This document shows, in pieces, positions 28,668-37,822 of a DNA stretch of 64,000 nucleotides. The DNA is taken from the NCBI RefSeq assembly GCF_000425725.1, contig NZ_AUDZ01000013.1, positions 248,001 through 312,000 on the forward strand. The letters run 5' to 3'. The notes under the pieces are model-generated. The model was given only the letters and a program-made list of their open reading frames with translations. It had not been told where the DNA came from and ran no database searches. Made by a program: the position numbers and the translations under genes. The DNA comes from Halomonas halocynthiae DSM 14573. GTDB taxonomy: Bacteria > Pseudomonadota > Gammaproteobacteria > Pseudomonadales > Halomonadaceae. The stretch's first letter is position 1, and every line of letters starts with the position of its first letter.

Positions 28668-29345
28668 TTAATCAGCCACTCGGGTGGTGAGTTCAAGGTG
28701 AGTGTCCTGCCCGTTGCTCAGAGTGAAGGCTAACTCGCTGCCCGCTTCAAGGACGCCGACGCCTACGGGAGTGCCAGTGAGTACCACATCGCCTGGCAGC
28801 AGGGTGAAATGGCGGCTCATTTCGGCCAGTAGCTGTGGAATCGGGAACAGCATTTCCGAGCTTAAGCCGTGCTGACGCAGCTCACCGTTGATGGACAGCG
28901 TAAACTCCAGTGCAGACCAGTCTGGTGTGGCGCTGAGAGCGACGAACGGCGATAGCGGGCAGGCACCATCAAAGCCCTTGGCAATTTCCCAAGGGTGACC
29001 TTTTTCTTTGAGCCGCGACTGCAACTGACGCAGGGTTAAATCTAGTCCTAAGCCAATGCCTGCCACGGCGCGTTCTGCTTGTTCCGGGCTGGCATGGCGT
29101 AACTTTTCACCGATCAGTAAGGTCAGCTCGGTTTCAAAGTGAACGGACTCGTCATGATGATTCACCGTTAATGGCTCGATCAGGTTAACGGCGCTAGTTA
29201 CCGGCTTGATGAACAACAGCGGTGCTGTCGGCACCGGGTTGTTTAGCTCTTTGGCATGGTCAGCGTAGTTGCGGCCGACGCAGACGATTTTGCCCAAGGG
29301 CTGAGAAAACAGCTGCCCATCGGTAAGTTGCAGTGTAAAGCTCAC
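28668..29345 (-). CDS. Fumarylacetoacetate hydrolase family protein
   Basis: A 225-residue FAH-superfamily enzyme of the short YcgM/acylpyruvase type. The N-terminal part KIVCVGRNYADHAKELNN, the metal-binding HFETELTLLIG (two Glu) and the Asp in LGLDLTLRQLQ followed by AKGFDGACPLSPF are all present. Such enzymes cleave C-C bonds of acylpyruvates or decarboxylate oxaloacetate. It is the last gene of the dctP-dctQ-dctM unit, suggesting that the TRAP cargo is an organic or keto acid feeding this step (inference). Confidence 0.85.
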   Translation of the reverse strand: MSFTLQLTDGQLFSQPLGKIVCVGRNYADHAKELNNPVPTAPLLFIKPVTSAVNLIEPLTVNHHDESVHFETELTLLIGEKLRHASPEQAERAVAGIGLGLDLTLRQLQSRLKEKGHPWEIAKGFDGACPLSPFVALSATPDWSALEFTLSINGELRQHGLSSEMLFPIPQLLAEMSRHFTLLPGDVVLTGTPVGVGVLEAGSELAFTLSNGQDTHLELTTRVAD

Positions 29346-29382
29346 ACAGTTTCTCCTTTCTCAGGTGGCTGTTTCATTGGCG

Positions 29383-30717
29383 TCAGCGCCCTAGCAGCAG
29401 GCTGGGCAGGCCTGTGACCAGCGCTGGGAAAAATGCCATCAGGACGCACGCCAGTAAGATAAGAGCACAGAACGGAATAACCGCACGGTACAAATCCAGG
29501 GTTTCAATTTCTGGTGGTGCGACGCCTTTCAGGTAGAACAACGCATAGCCGAAAGGTGGGGTCAGGAACGAGGTTTGTAGTACCACGGCCACCATGACCA
29601 CGAACCACAGCACATCCACTCCCATGCTTTCGACAATGGGCAGCATGATCGGGAAGCTGAGCAGTACGATGCCGGTCCAGTCCAGGAACATCCCCAGTAT
29701 GAACACTAGGAACAGCATCAGGATCAGCGCACCGACCGTGCCGCCAGGCATTGCCATGACCAGCTCGCTGATGACATTCATGCCACCACCGCGTGAAAAA
29801 ACGCCGGTGAAGGCAGTGGCACCGACCAGTACCAGCATGACCATGGTGGTGGTTTTACTGGCTTCGATGAGCGTCCAGTAGCAGGTCGAGACCTTGCGGT
29901 CACCGAAGATCAAAAACAGGATGAAGGCAATGAACACACCAATTGCCGAGGCTTCAGTCGCCGTGGCAATGCCCGTGAACAAGGCCCCTAAGACACCAAG
30001 AATCAATGACATGGGTGGCAGTACATACTTAGCCAGCATCACCAACAGTTGTTTGGTAGACACCTGAGCACGTTCTTCGGCGGGAACTTTTGGCCCATAG
30101 CTTGGCTTGATCATGCAGATGATCAGTACATAGAGGGCATACATCACACCAAGCATCAGGCCCGGCACCAGTGCACCAGCGAATAGCGCACCGACTGAAA
30201 CCGGCGAGTAGCTGGCCATCAAGATCAGCATGATGCTAGGGGGAATGAGAATGCCAAGACAGCCACTGGCCATGATGACGCCGGTACTCAGTTCCTTGTT
30301 GTAGGAATATTTGAGCATTGGCACTAGGGCGATCATACCCATGACGGCAATAGACGCTCCCACAATGCCGGTAGTGGCCGCCAACAGCACCGAGACGATA
30401 ACTACGGTTAGGGCTAGGCCGCCGCGTAGGTTAGCCAGCAGCAGGCGCATGGCATCAAACATTTTCTCGGTGACACCCGAGTCGTTAAGAAAGCGCGCCA
30501 TGAGAATGAAGAGTGGAATAGCGACCAGGACATAATTGTCCATGGAGTTGCCGTAGATATTGTTGACCAGTGTACCAAGCACTTTGATGCCTGGGCCTAG
30601 CAGAGCGCCCATCACGGCGACACCGCCCAAGACAAAGGCTAGCGGATGACCCATGAACAGACCGACCAGCAGGCCACCGAACATGAAAAGAGTGAGCAGT
30701 TCAGGACTCAGGTTCAT
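29383..30717 (-). CDS. dctM: TRAP transporter large permease
   Basis: A 444-residue DctM protein with about twelve membrane helices, the ion-coupled translocation subunit. Family segments include FMGHPLAFVLGGVAVMGAL at the start, YVLVAIPLFILMARFL, GCLGILIPPSIMLILMASYSPVSVGALFAGALVPG and TSFLTPPFGYALFYLKGVAPPEI near the end. Its start overlaps the dctQ stop by 4 bases (ATGA), so the two permease subunits are co-translated. A stretch of 37 bases separates it from the FAH gene. Confidence 0.95.
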   Translation of the reverse strand: MNLSPELLTLFMFGGLLVGLFMGHPLAFVLGGVAVMGALLGPGIKVLGTLVNNIYGNSMDNYVLVAIPLFILMARFLNDSGVTEKMFDAMRLLLANLRGGLALTVVIVSVLLAATTGIVGASIAVMGMIALVPMLKYSYNKELSTGVIMASGCLGILIPPSIMLILMASYSPVSVGALFAGALVPGLMLGVMYALYVLIICMIKPSYGPKVPAEERAQVSTKQLLVMLAKYVLPPMSLILGVLGALFTGIATATEASAIGVFIAFILFLIFGDRKVSTCYWTLIEASKTTTMVMLVLVGATAFTGVFSRGGGMNVISELVMAMPGGTVGALILMLFLVFILGMFLDWTGIVLLSFPIMLPIVESMGVDVLWFVVMVAVVLQTSFLTPPFGYALFYLKGVAPPEIETLDLYRAVIPFCALILLACVLMAFFPALVTGLPSLLLGR

Positions 30718-31214
30718 GCGGCTTCCTCCCGTAGTACTTGAATGGCACGCAGGACAATCGCAATGGCCTGCAACAGGAGAAGAGCGGCGGTAACAACGAT
30801 GACGCCTTTCACCGGGTACACCGGAATCGACACCATGCCGTAGGTGGTTTCACCGCGGGTAAAGGAGCGTTCGAAAAAGCGCCAGCCGTAGGTCAGCAGC
30901 ATCCAAATAAAGGGAGTAAAGAAAATGACGTAGCCGAGCAGTTCGATGAGTGCGCGGCCACGCAACGACAGCAGGCGTTTTACTACGTCAACCTCTACGT
31001 GCACATGGTGGCGCAGGCCGTAAGCGGCCATTAGCATGAAGTGGGCACCAAACAACATTTTTGTGATATCGAAGGCCCAGTCGCTGGGGCGTCCGAAGAA
31101 AAAGCGCATGGCGATGTCGTAGATCACGATGAGTGTGATCACGGCGAGCAGCGGAGCGATCAGGCGTCCGAACCCTTCGTTAAGGGCATCGATAGCTCTG
31201 GCAATGGCATTCAT
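30714..31214 (-). CDS. dctQ: TRAP transporter small permease
   Basis: A 166-residue DctQ protein with four hydrophobic helices (around 17-35, 52-70, 92-112 and 135-158). The family motif MRFFFGRPSDWAFDITKMLFGAHFMLMAAYGLRHHVHVEVD is present, though the protein otherwise diverges as DctQ proteins usually do. It pairs with DctM, with which it overlaps, to form the membrane part of the transporter. Confidence 0.9.
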   Translation of the reverse strand: MNAIARAIDALNEGFGRLIAPLLAVITLIVIYDIAMRFFFGRPSDWAFDITKMLFGAHFMLMAAYGLRHHVHVEVDVVKRLLSLRGRALIELLGYVIFFTPFIWMLLTYGWRFFERSFTRGETTYGMVSIPVYPVKGVIVVTAALLLLQAIAIVLRAIQVLREEAA

Positions 31215-31321
31215 GAGCGAGGTCTCGTGTGGCGTTGCCGTATGAGTTGAACTGGGAGCAGTGTGTCAGCTTCCGCGTGCTAGCCGAGAATACGTCGGTA
31301 ACGCTACGCGGTATGAAACGA

Positions 31322-31352
31322 ATCGGCCGCCGCCGAGAGGACAGCGGCCGAT
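31322..31352 (-). other. Intercistronic stem-loop between dctP and dctQ
   Basis: ATCGGCCGC (31322-31330) pairs perfectly with GCGGCCGAT (31344-31352) around a 13-base loop. It lies within the 177-base gap after the dctP stop. No T-run follows it on the minus strand, so it is more likely an mRNA-stabilising or partial attenuation structure than a full terminator. Confidence 0.6.
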
Positions 31353-31391
31353 GTTAGCCCTGAATTCAAAAGAGAATTGCAGCAGCGCGTA

Positions 31392-32495
31392 TTACTCCAT
31401 GCAGGCCTCAATTTCTTCCAGTGACGGAAGGGTGTCGATCACGCGGCTCATGTTGTAAGGCGCACTGATATCACGCCAAGTGGCGTAGTCTTGCATGTAA
31501 GAAATCATCGAGTGATACACCTTGGCATGCAGCGGATCTTCACAGGCACCCTGAACAATTACCTCGTTGGTAACCTTCTGGATTTCAGCCAAATCCTCGG
31601 CAGATAGCTGGTTAATCTCGGTACCGTCTTCAATAAATTTCTTGGTGCCTTCGTTGGACTCGCGCTCAGACCAGGCCAGCGACCAGGTCATAGTAGCGTC
31701 GGCGGCAATTTTCAGCTTTTCCTGAGTTTCTTCAGAAAGCGCATCCCAGGCATCTTTGTTAATCATTACGCCGAACACGCTGGCTGATTGGTGCCAGCCT
31801 GGCACGGACCAGTTGTCTGCTACCTCAGAGAAGCCCGCCTTGTAGTCAACGCCTGGTGTAGAGAACTCACCCGCATCGATGACACCACGCTCAATAGCCT
31901 GATAGATTTCGCCGCCTGCCAGCGTCACTTGAGAACCGCCTAGCTTTTCTAACACGCGGCCTTGGTCACGGCCCGAAAGGCGCAAGCGTTTGCCTTCAAG
32001 CTCTGCCAGACTGCCGATTGGTGTATTACCGCGGAAGCCAGACTCGTTGTTGGTAATGCCGTAGGGCAGGTAGACCATGTTGTACTGGCCATAGACTTCC
32101 TGATAAAGGTCCCAGCCACCCCACTGCTGAATCCAGTTTAGGTAGTCCACGCCGTTGAACAGGCTGGTCGTGGTGGCCAATGGCGAGAATGCCGGGCTGA
32201 GGCCGGCCCAGTAACCCGGCCAATCGCCCGCTGCTTCAATGCTGCCGGTTTCCGTTGCGTCGAACACCTCGGTGCCGGGCATTAGGGTACCACCGGCACG
32301 GAAATTGATTTCCAATTCATCGCCAGCCAGTTTATTGACCAGCTCAACCCAGTGGCGATCAATCTGGATCAGGTCCAGGTTATCTGGCCACGTGGTGGTC
32401 ATGGTCCATTCTTCCTTGGCCATGGCGCTGCTGCTGATGGCGGCCATTGCAATACCGGCGGCCAGCGTGGTCATGATGAACGATGATCTCTTCAT
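31392..32495 (-). CDS. dctP: TRAP transporter solute-binding protein, TakP-like
   Basis: A 367-residue periplasmic protein with a signal peptide (about residues 1-26, ending SAMA). The body resembles the TakP subgroup, which binds 2-keto acids and related carboxylates as dimers: TWPDNLDLIQIDRHW, YLPYGITNNE, DAGEFSTPGVDYKAGF, then VPGWHQSASVF. A conserved Arg typical of carboxylate binding lies in KRLRLSGRDQGRVL. The ATG at 32495 has GGGAG five bases upstream. Its ligand is inferred only; the downstream FAH hydrolase is consistent with a keto or acyl acid. Confidence 0.88.
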   Translation of the reverse strand: MKRSSFIMTTLAAGIAMAAISSSAMAKEEWTMTTTWPDNLDLIQIDRHWVELVNKLAGDELEINFRAGGTLMPGTEVFDATETGSIEAAGDWPGYWAGLSPAFSPLATTTSLFNGVDYLNWIQQWGGWDLYQEVYGQYNMVYLPYGITNNESGFRGNTPIGSLAELEGKRLRLSGRDQGRVLEKLGGSQVTLAGGEIYQAIERGVIDAGEFSTPGVDYKAGFSEVADNWSVPGWHQSASVFGVMINKDAWDALSEETQEKLKIAADATMTWSLAWSERESNEGTKKFIEDGTEINQLSAEDLAEIQKVTNEVIVQGACEDPLHAKVYHSMISYMQDYATWRDISAPYNMSRVIDTLPSLEEIEACME

Positions 32496-32800
32496 AAGTG
32501 CTCCCTTGATTATCATTATTACATTGGAGTAGCAGTGGTTTGGTGCGTCTGAAGATCACAAATACGCTAGCATGCTCATGGTGCAAAGAACGAGTATTTT
32601 TAGGTTACGAGTCAGGCGCCAGCGCAGCGTATAGTTGAAAATATCTTATGAACAGAAGCTTTTTAAAATCAAGAAGGTGAGTGGTTACTAAGGGATGAAA
32701 ATCATCACCTGCCGGTGGCAAGGCCGCTAAAACCCTTGGGTCGCTTTTATCGACTTTTTCGCAAAACACGACCAAAGTTTAACGTCATAGGACGCAGAAA
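32496..32800. other. Divergent intergenic region between dctP and tmcA
   Basis: About 300 bases. Next to dctP, on the minus strand, AATAATGATAATCA (within 32503-32519) resembles two of three Fur GATAAT hexamers. The central part is AT-rich around 32630-32670. I see no clear promoter pair or hairpin. Confidence 0.35.
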
Positions 32801-34966
32801 ATGTCGTCAATCGCTCTTAAGGCACTACGTGATACCCAGCAGCAATTACTGTTGCGTCGTTGGCGCGGGTTGGTATGGCTGACGGGGGACGCGCAGGATT
32901 GCAAGCATCGTGCCTGTTCACTGTGGCTGGCGTTATCTGCTGAGGCACCGTTGTGGGTGAGTGGCAGTGACGATGTGCCGCCCGAGGTGGCTAGCCAGAT
33001 GTTGCCGATACGCAAGGCGAGACAGTTGCTAGGCAGTGAGCATGATCTGATTGTGTTGGATGCCGTGTCACCCGGTGCTGGGTTTGATCCCGATGCCTTC
33101 GGCGCGTTGTCGGGCACGTTGCGAGCAGGTGGGCTATTGATCTTGATGACGCCTGAGCATTGGGGCACAGCCCCAGATGCTGACTATGCTCGGCTGGCGG
33201 CGTACCCGTGGCAAGCTGAATCGCTTAGCTCACACTATCTAGCACGTTTGGCTCGGCTGTTGGGTGAGTCTTCCCGAGTGATTCGGTGGTCTGCGGGGGA
33301 GTCCCCACAGATTCCTGAATGGCCGATGACTCGCGAGCCCGCCGTGCTACCGGATGACCCCGACTGCCTCACCCAAGATCAAGCCGATGTTGTGGCTAGG
33401 CTGGAGGCGTTGCGCCGTCGTCGTCCCCTGGTGATTACGGCTGACCGTGGGCGTGGTAAGAGTGCTGCGCTGGGTATCGCCTGTGCTAGACGCCTGGCCG
33501 CTGGCGACACGGAAATATTAATTACCGCGCCGCGCTCTAGTGCGGTGGAGCCGTTGTTTGCACGCTTGGCTGCCCTGTATCCGCATGGCGATCGTTGTGG
33601 TTTGGCATTTTATGTCAATGCTGGCGCGGTGCGCTTTATTGCCCCAGATGCGTTGTGTGAGCGAGTTGCGCGCGGAGAGGCGGGAGGCCTCGGCCAGTGC
33701 CTGTTGGTGGATGAAGCCGCCGCCATTCCTGCTGCATTATTAGGGCAATGGCTGGCTGCTTTTCCACGCATGGCCTTTGCTACCACCGTGCACGGTTACG
33801 AAGGCGCTGGGCGTGGCTTTGCGCTGCGCTTTCGTCAGCGGTTGGAACAGCATACCCCCAACTGGCAGGCGATGACGTTGAGCCAGCCCATCCGCTGGGC
33901 GCTAAACGACCCTCTGGAGATGCTGACTAGCCAGCTGCTGATGTTGGATGCCGAGCCCGCGTCGCCTAGCTATGGCAAATTGCGCCGAATTGAGTTATCC
34001 GCCGCCGAGCTGAGTCATGATGAACCGCGCCTGCGGGCATTCTTCGGCCTACTGGTGCAGGCCCACTATCGCACCACGCCAAGCGATCTGCGCCGGCTGC
34101 TGGATGCCCCGGACACGCGGCTGGTGGCACTGGAAGACGATAACGGCCCCCAGGCAGTAATGATTGTTGCTGATGAAGGCGGTTTCTCCCCCGAGCTTGC
34201 CGAGCATGTCGCCCGGGGAGAGCGTCGTTTGCGCGGCCATTTGTTAGCCCAGTCGTTGGCTGCCCATGCCGGTGAGCGTGATGCGCTGACCGCGAGACTG
34301 CGTCGAGTGCTGCGTATTGCGGTGCATCCACAGCGCCGCAGGGAGGGGCTGGGCCACTGGCTGGTTGAGGCGGAGCGCGAGCTTGCAGCACAGCAGGGTA
34401 TTGCTTTGCTGGGTGCTAGCTTTGGTGCTGAGCCAGGGTTGATGGCGTTTTGGCGCAATGAAGGCATGAGCAGCGTGAGACTAGGGCTAGCCCGAGAAAC
34501 CTCTACCGGTGAGCATGCCGTCATGGTTTTGACTGCCACCAGTACACAGGGGCAGCTCTTGGAGCAACGGCTGGTTCAGCGTTTTCATCGCCAGTTGCCA
34601 GGGCTGTTAGCGTTTGAGTTGCGAGAACTTGTCCCCGAAATTGCCACGCAGCTGTTGGCCGAAGCACCGAGTGTTAGTGGTTCAAGCCTCTGGCACGACA
34701 GTGACGTGCAAGACCTTCACGATGTGGCATTGGCTAACCGCGACGCCGCGATGAGCCGTCCAGCTATTCAAGCGTTATTATGCCACTGCATGCGGGCTGG
34801 GCTTTACACTCCGGCACTTGCCCTCCTCGTGGGGTGGGCTTTTCAAGGGCGCAGCGATAACTGGCTAGCCACGCGGCTGGGGCTCACCGGTGCGCGACAA
34901 GTGGATGCGTGGCGGCGTAAGCAGCTGACCGAGCTGTTGGGATGTGCCGAGCTGTCTACCTGCTAA
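32801..34966 (+). CDS. tmcA: tRNA(Met) cytidine acetyltransferase
   Basis: A 721-residue TmcA, which makes N4-acetylcytidine at the wobble position of elongator tRNA-Met using acetyl-CoA and ATP. The N-terminal domain is followed by an RNA-helicase-like ATPase with Walker A ADRGRGKSAALG near residue 213-224 and the acidic motif VDEAAAIP. A GNAT acetyltransferase domain follows, with RLRRVLRIAVHPQRRREGLGHWLVEAE and LLGASFGAEPGLMAFWRNEG. The C-terminal tRNA-binding tail is complete. A small GC hairpin lacking a T-tract follows the stop (34971-34983). Confidence 0.95.
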   Translation: MSSIALKALRDTQQQLLLRRWRGLVWLTGDAQDCKHRACSLWLALSAEAPLWVSGSDDVPPEVASQMLPIRKARQLLGSEHDLIVLDAVSPGAGFDPDAFGALSGTLRAGGLLILMTPEHWGTAPDADYARLAAYPWQAESLSSHYLARLARLLGESSRVIRWSAGESPQIPEWPMTREPAVLPDDPDCLTQDQADVVARLEALRRRRPLVITADRGRGKSAALGIACARRLAAGDTEILITAPRSSAVEPLFARLAALYPHGDRCGLAFYVNAGAVRFIAPDALCERVARGEAGGLGQCLLVDEAAAIPAALLGQWLAAFPRMAFATTVHGYEGAGRGFALRFRQRLEQHTPNWQAMTLSQPIRWALNDPLEMLTSQLLMLDAEPASPSYGKLRRIELSAAELSHDEPRLRAFFGLLVQAHYRTTPSDLRRLLDAPDTRLVALEDDNGPQAVMIVADEGGFSPELAEHVARGERRLRGHLLAQSLAAHAGERDALTARLRRVLRIAVHPQRRREGLGHWLVEAERELAAQQGIALLGASFGAEPGLMAFWRNEGMSSVRLGLARETSTGEHAVMVLTATSTQGQLLEQRLVQRFHRQLPGLLAFELRELVPEIATQLLAEAPSVSGSSLWHDSDVQDLHDVALANRDAAMSRPAIQALLCHCMRAGLYTPALALLVGWAFQGRSDNWLATRLGLTGARQVDAWRRKQLTELLGCAELSTC

Positions 34967-35086
34967 AGGACCCGCCTTGCGGGAAAGGGAAATGTGTAAA
35001 CTAGAGCCACTACTTTTTGTTATGGCTTTAACAAACGCGTTGAACAAGCGTTTTTTTACAAGAGCCTCTTGAACCACTGGAACACC

Positions 35087-37822
35087 ATGAACGCCGTAGA
35101 AATTGAAGAAGCCATATCGGAGCTTGCCCGTCAGCCTTTTGATTCAAAGGAGTTTCCTTTCGCGTTTCTGGAGGCGTTTGGCAGCAAAGCCACCACTATC
35201 AAGCGTCTGCGTTCTGGTAGCACCAATCGCTCTGATCTGGGTGGTGTGCTGCAGACCAACAATATCCATATCGCGGTGGCGGAGGCTGGTGCCGTTACCG
35301 AAACCCTAGCTGCGTTGAAGGCTAGCCCTGCGACTCCGCGTGCCAAGGCGAAGTTCGTGCTTGCCACCGATGGTGAGATGCTAGAGGCCGAGGAGCTGGA
35401 AAGCGGCGAGACGGTTGCCTGCAAATATGAAGAATTCCCGGATCACTTCGGTTTCTTTTTGCCCCTGGCGGGCATCACCACTGTTAAGCAGGTGCGTGAA
35501 AGCTCGTTTGATATTCGTGCCACCAGCCGCCTGAACCGGCTATATGTGGAGCTTCTGAAAGATAACCCAAGCTGGGGCACGGAAGAGCAGCGCCATGAGA
35601 TGAATCACTTCATGGCTAGGCTTATTTTCTGCTTCTTTGCCGAAGATACGGACATCTTTGCCGGTAGCGGGTTATTTACCGACACCGTCTCAGAAATGAG
35701 CGCCAGAGATTCTGTCAATACCCATGAAGTGATTAGCGAAATCTTCCGCGCCATGAACACGCGGAAAGAAGAGCATGCTGCTGCGAACATCCCCCGCTGG
35801 GCGGGGAAGTTTCCCTATGTAAACGGTGGTCTGTTTTCCGGCAGTGTCGACGTACCGCGTTTCAGCAAAATTGCACGCTCTTATCTACTCCACATCGGCA
35901 GCCTAGACTGGACACAGATCAACCCTGATATTTTCGGCTCGATGATCCAGGCGGTGGCCGACGACGAAGAGCGCGGTGCATTGGGCATGCACTACACGAG
36001 CGTGCCGAACATTTTGAAAGTGCTGAACCCACTATTTCTGGATGACCTGCGCGAAAAGCTGGAAGACGCAGGCGACAACGCCCGCAAACTGCTGAATCTG
36101 CGCAACCGCATGGCCAAAATTCGCGTATTTGACCCTGCATGCGGCTCGGGTAATTTCTTAGTCATAGCCTACAAGCAGGTGCGTGAAATTGAGGCAGAGA
36201 TCAATCAGCGTCGTTGTGAGCCAAATCGGCCAACCGATATACCGCTGACCAATTTCCGAGGCATTGAGTTGCGAGATTTCTCAGCTGAGGTTGCTCGCCT
36301 CGCGTTGATTATTGCCGAGTACCAGTGTGACCTGCATTATCGTGGTAAGAAGCTGGCACTGGCCGAGTTTTTACCCCTCAGCTCCGATAACTGGATTACC
36401 TGCGGTAATGCCCTGCGGCTAGATTGGCTGAGCATTTGTCCGCCAACAGGAACCGGCGTTAAGCTTCACGCAGATGATCTGTTTGAGTCACCGTTGGATC
36501 AGGCGCAGATCGATTTTGAGAATGAGGGGGGAGAAACTTATATTTGTGGCAATCCCCCCTATTTGGGAAAAGGTAAGCTGAGTAGCGACCAAAAAGCTGA
36601 GATGAAAAGTGTCTTTGAGTACCGAGTGCCAAAGTATGGCTATATTGATTATGTAGCTTGCTGGCTCGTTAAGGCAGCGGATTTTCTCAGAAAAAACTCT
36701 GGCGTGGCAGCATTTGTAGCTACAAATTCGATCTGCCAGGGACGCCAAGCACCACTGATATGGTCAGAGATTGAAGCCTCAGGGAGCGAATTGTGTTTTG
36801 CGCATACCACTTTTAAGTGGGCTAATAGTGCAACTCACAACGCGGCTGTTATGTGTGTAATTGTGGGTTTTACTAGTGAAAGTAATCGAGATAAATATAT
36901 TTATACAGAGACTGAGCGAAAAAAAGTGGATTCCATCTCTGCTTATCTCACGCCAGGCTCCGGGGTTTATGTTGCAACACGAACAAAACCTTTATCTATC
37001 GATTTAGGTTTAATGCAGCTTGGGAATAAAGCTAACGATGGAGGGTTTCTATCGCTTAATTATTCTGAGTTTAAGGAGCTCGAAGCTGTATCGACGAATG
37101 CTAAAAAATTTATTAAGCGTTATTATGGTTCTAGAGAGTTTAATAATAATATTTTAAGATATTGCCTATGGATAACTGATGAGAACGTTAGCGAGGCAAT
37201 GCAGATTAAAGGATTGGCTTCTCGAATATCCAGCGTAAGGCAGGTTCGGCTTGATAGTCCTGATCGTGGAAATCAAAAGCTCGCAAACTATCCCCACCAG
37301 TTTCGGGAAATGCATTGCGGGAAAGAAAGCACCGTCATTATACCGATTATGAATTCGGTAAGGCGTGACTACATTCCATGTGGTCTTTTAAATTCGGAAG
37401 CCCGTCTTTCTGGGCAAGCCTTTGGGATATACGATTGTGAAGTATGGCAGCTGTCTATTTTGCTATCTAAAATCCATTTTACATGGATAGCAGCAATCTG
37501 TGGTCGATTAAAAGAAGATTATCGGTACTCAAACGATCTGGGTTGGAATACTTTCCCTGTTCCAAACTTAACCGAAAAAAATAAAGCCGATTTGACCCGC
37601 TGCGCTGAAAATATTCTGCTGGCTCGTGAAACGCATTTTCCTGCCACAATCGCTGACCTCTACGACCCTGAAAAAATGCCCGACAATCTGCGTGAGGCCC
37701 ATGAGCGAAATGATGAGGTGCTAGAGCGCATCTACATCGGGCGTCGCTTCAAGAATGATACGGAGCGCCTGGAGAAGCTGTTTGAGCTGTATACCAAGAT
37801 GACAGCTAAGGCGTCTGCATGA
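35087..37822 (+). CDS. MmeI-like (type IIL-like) adenine DNA methyltransferase, first gene of a five-gene operon
   Basis: About 911 residues. The layout resembles MmeI-family proteins: an N-terminal domain, a helical spacer (to about 330), a gamma-class N6-adenine methyltransferase, and a target-recognition plus C-terminal domain. The AdoMet motif DPACGSGNFL starts near residue 349; the catalytic NPPYLGKGK starts near residue 489. MmeI itself carries a nuclease D...ExK motif in the N-terminal domain; I see no convincing equivalent here, so the protein may only modify and recognise DNA. The region from about 36530 to 37560, where the recognition domain should lie, is much more AT-rich than the methyltransferase core. 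Its stop overlaps the next start (ATGA). The ATG at 35087 is chosen, six codons after an in-frame TTG. Confidence 0.85.
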   Translation: MNAVEIEEAISELARQPFDSKEFPFAFLEAFGSKATTIKRLRSGSTNRSDLGGVLQTNNIHIAVAEAGAVTETLAALKASPATPRAKAKFVLATDGEMLEAEELESGETVACKYEEFPDHFGFFLPLAGITTVKQVRESSFDIRATSRLNRLYVELLKDNPSWGTEEQRHEMNHFMARLIFCFFAEDTDIFAGSGLFTDTVSEMSARDSVNTHEVISEIFRAMNTRKEEHAAANIPRWAGKFPYVNGGLFSGSVDVPRFSKIARSYLLHIGSLDWTQINPDIFGSMIQAVADDEERGALGMHYTSVPNILKVLNPLFLDDLREKLEDAGDNARKLLNLRNRMAKIRVFDPACGSGNFLVIAYKQVREIEAEINQRRCEPNRPTDIPLTNFRGIELRDFSAEVARLALIIAEYQCDLHYRGKKLALAEFLPLSSDNWITCGNALRLDWLSICPPTGTGVKLHADDLFESPLDQAQIDFENEGGETYICGNPPYLGKGKLSSDQKAEMKSVFEYRVPKYGYIDYVACWLVKAADFLRKNSGVAAFVATNSICQGRQAPLIWSEIEASGSELCFAHTTFKWANSATHNAAVMCVIVGFTSESNRDKYIYTETERKKVDSISAYLTPGSGVYVATRTKPLSIDLGLMQLGNKANDGGFLSLNYSEFKELEAVSTNAKKFIKRYYGSREFNNNILRYCLWITDENVSEAMQIKGLASRISSVRQVRLDSPDRGNQKLANYPHQFREMHCGKESTVIIPIMNSVRRDYIPCGLLNSEARLSGQAFGIYDCEVWQLSILLSKIHFTWIAAICGRLKEDYRYSNDLGWNTFPVPNLTEKNKADLTRCAENILLARETHFPATIADLYDPEKMPDNLREAHERNDEVLERIYIGRRFKNDTERLEKLFELYTKMTAKASA

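Noticed and set aside
34971-34983. Terminator after tmcA
   Set aside because: Only a 5-bp GC stem without T-tract; too weak to list.
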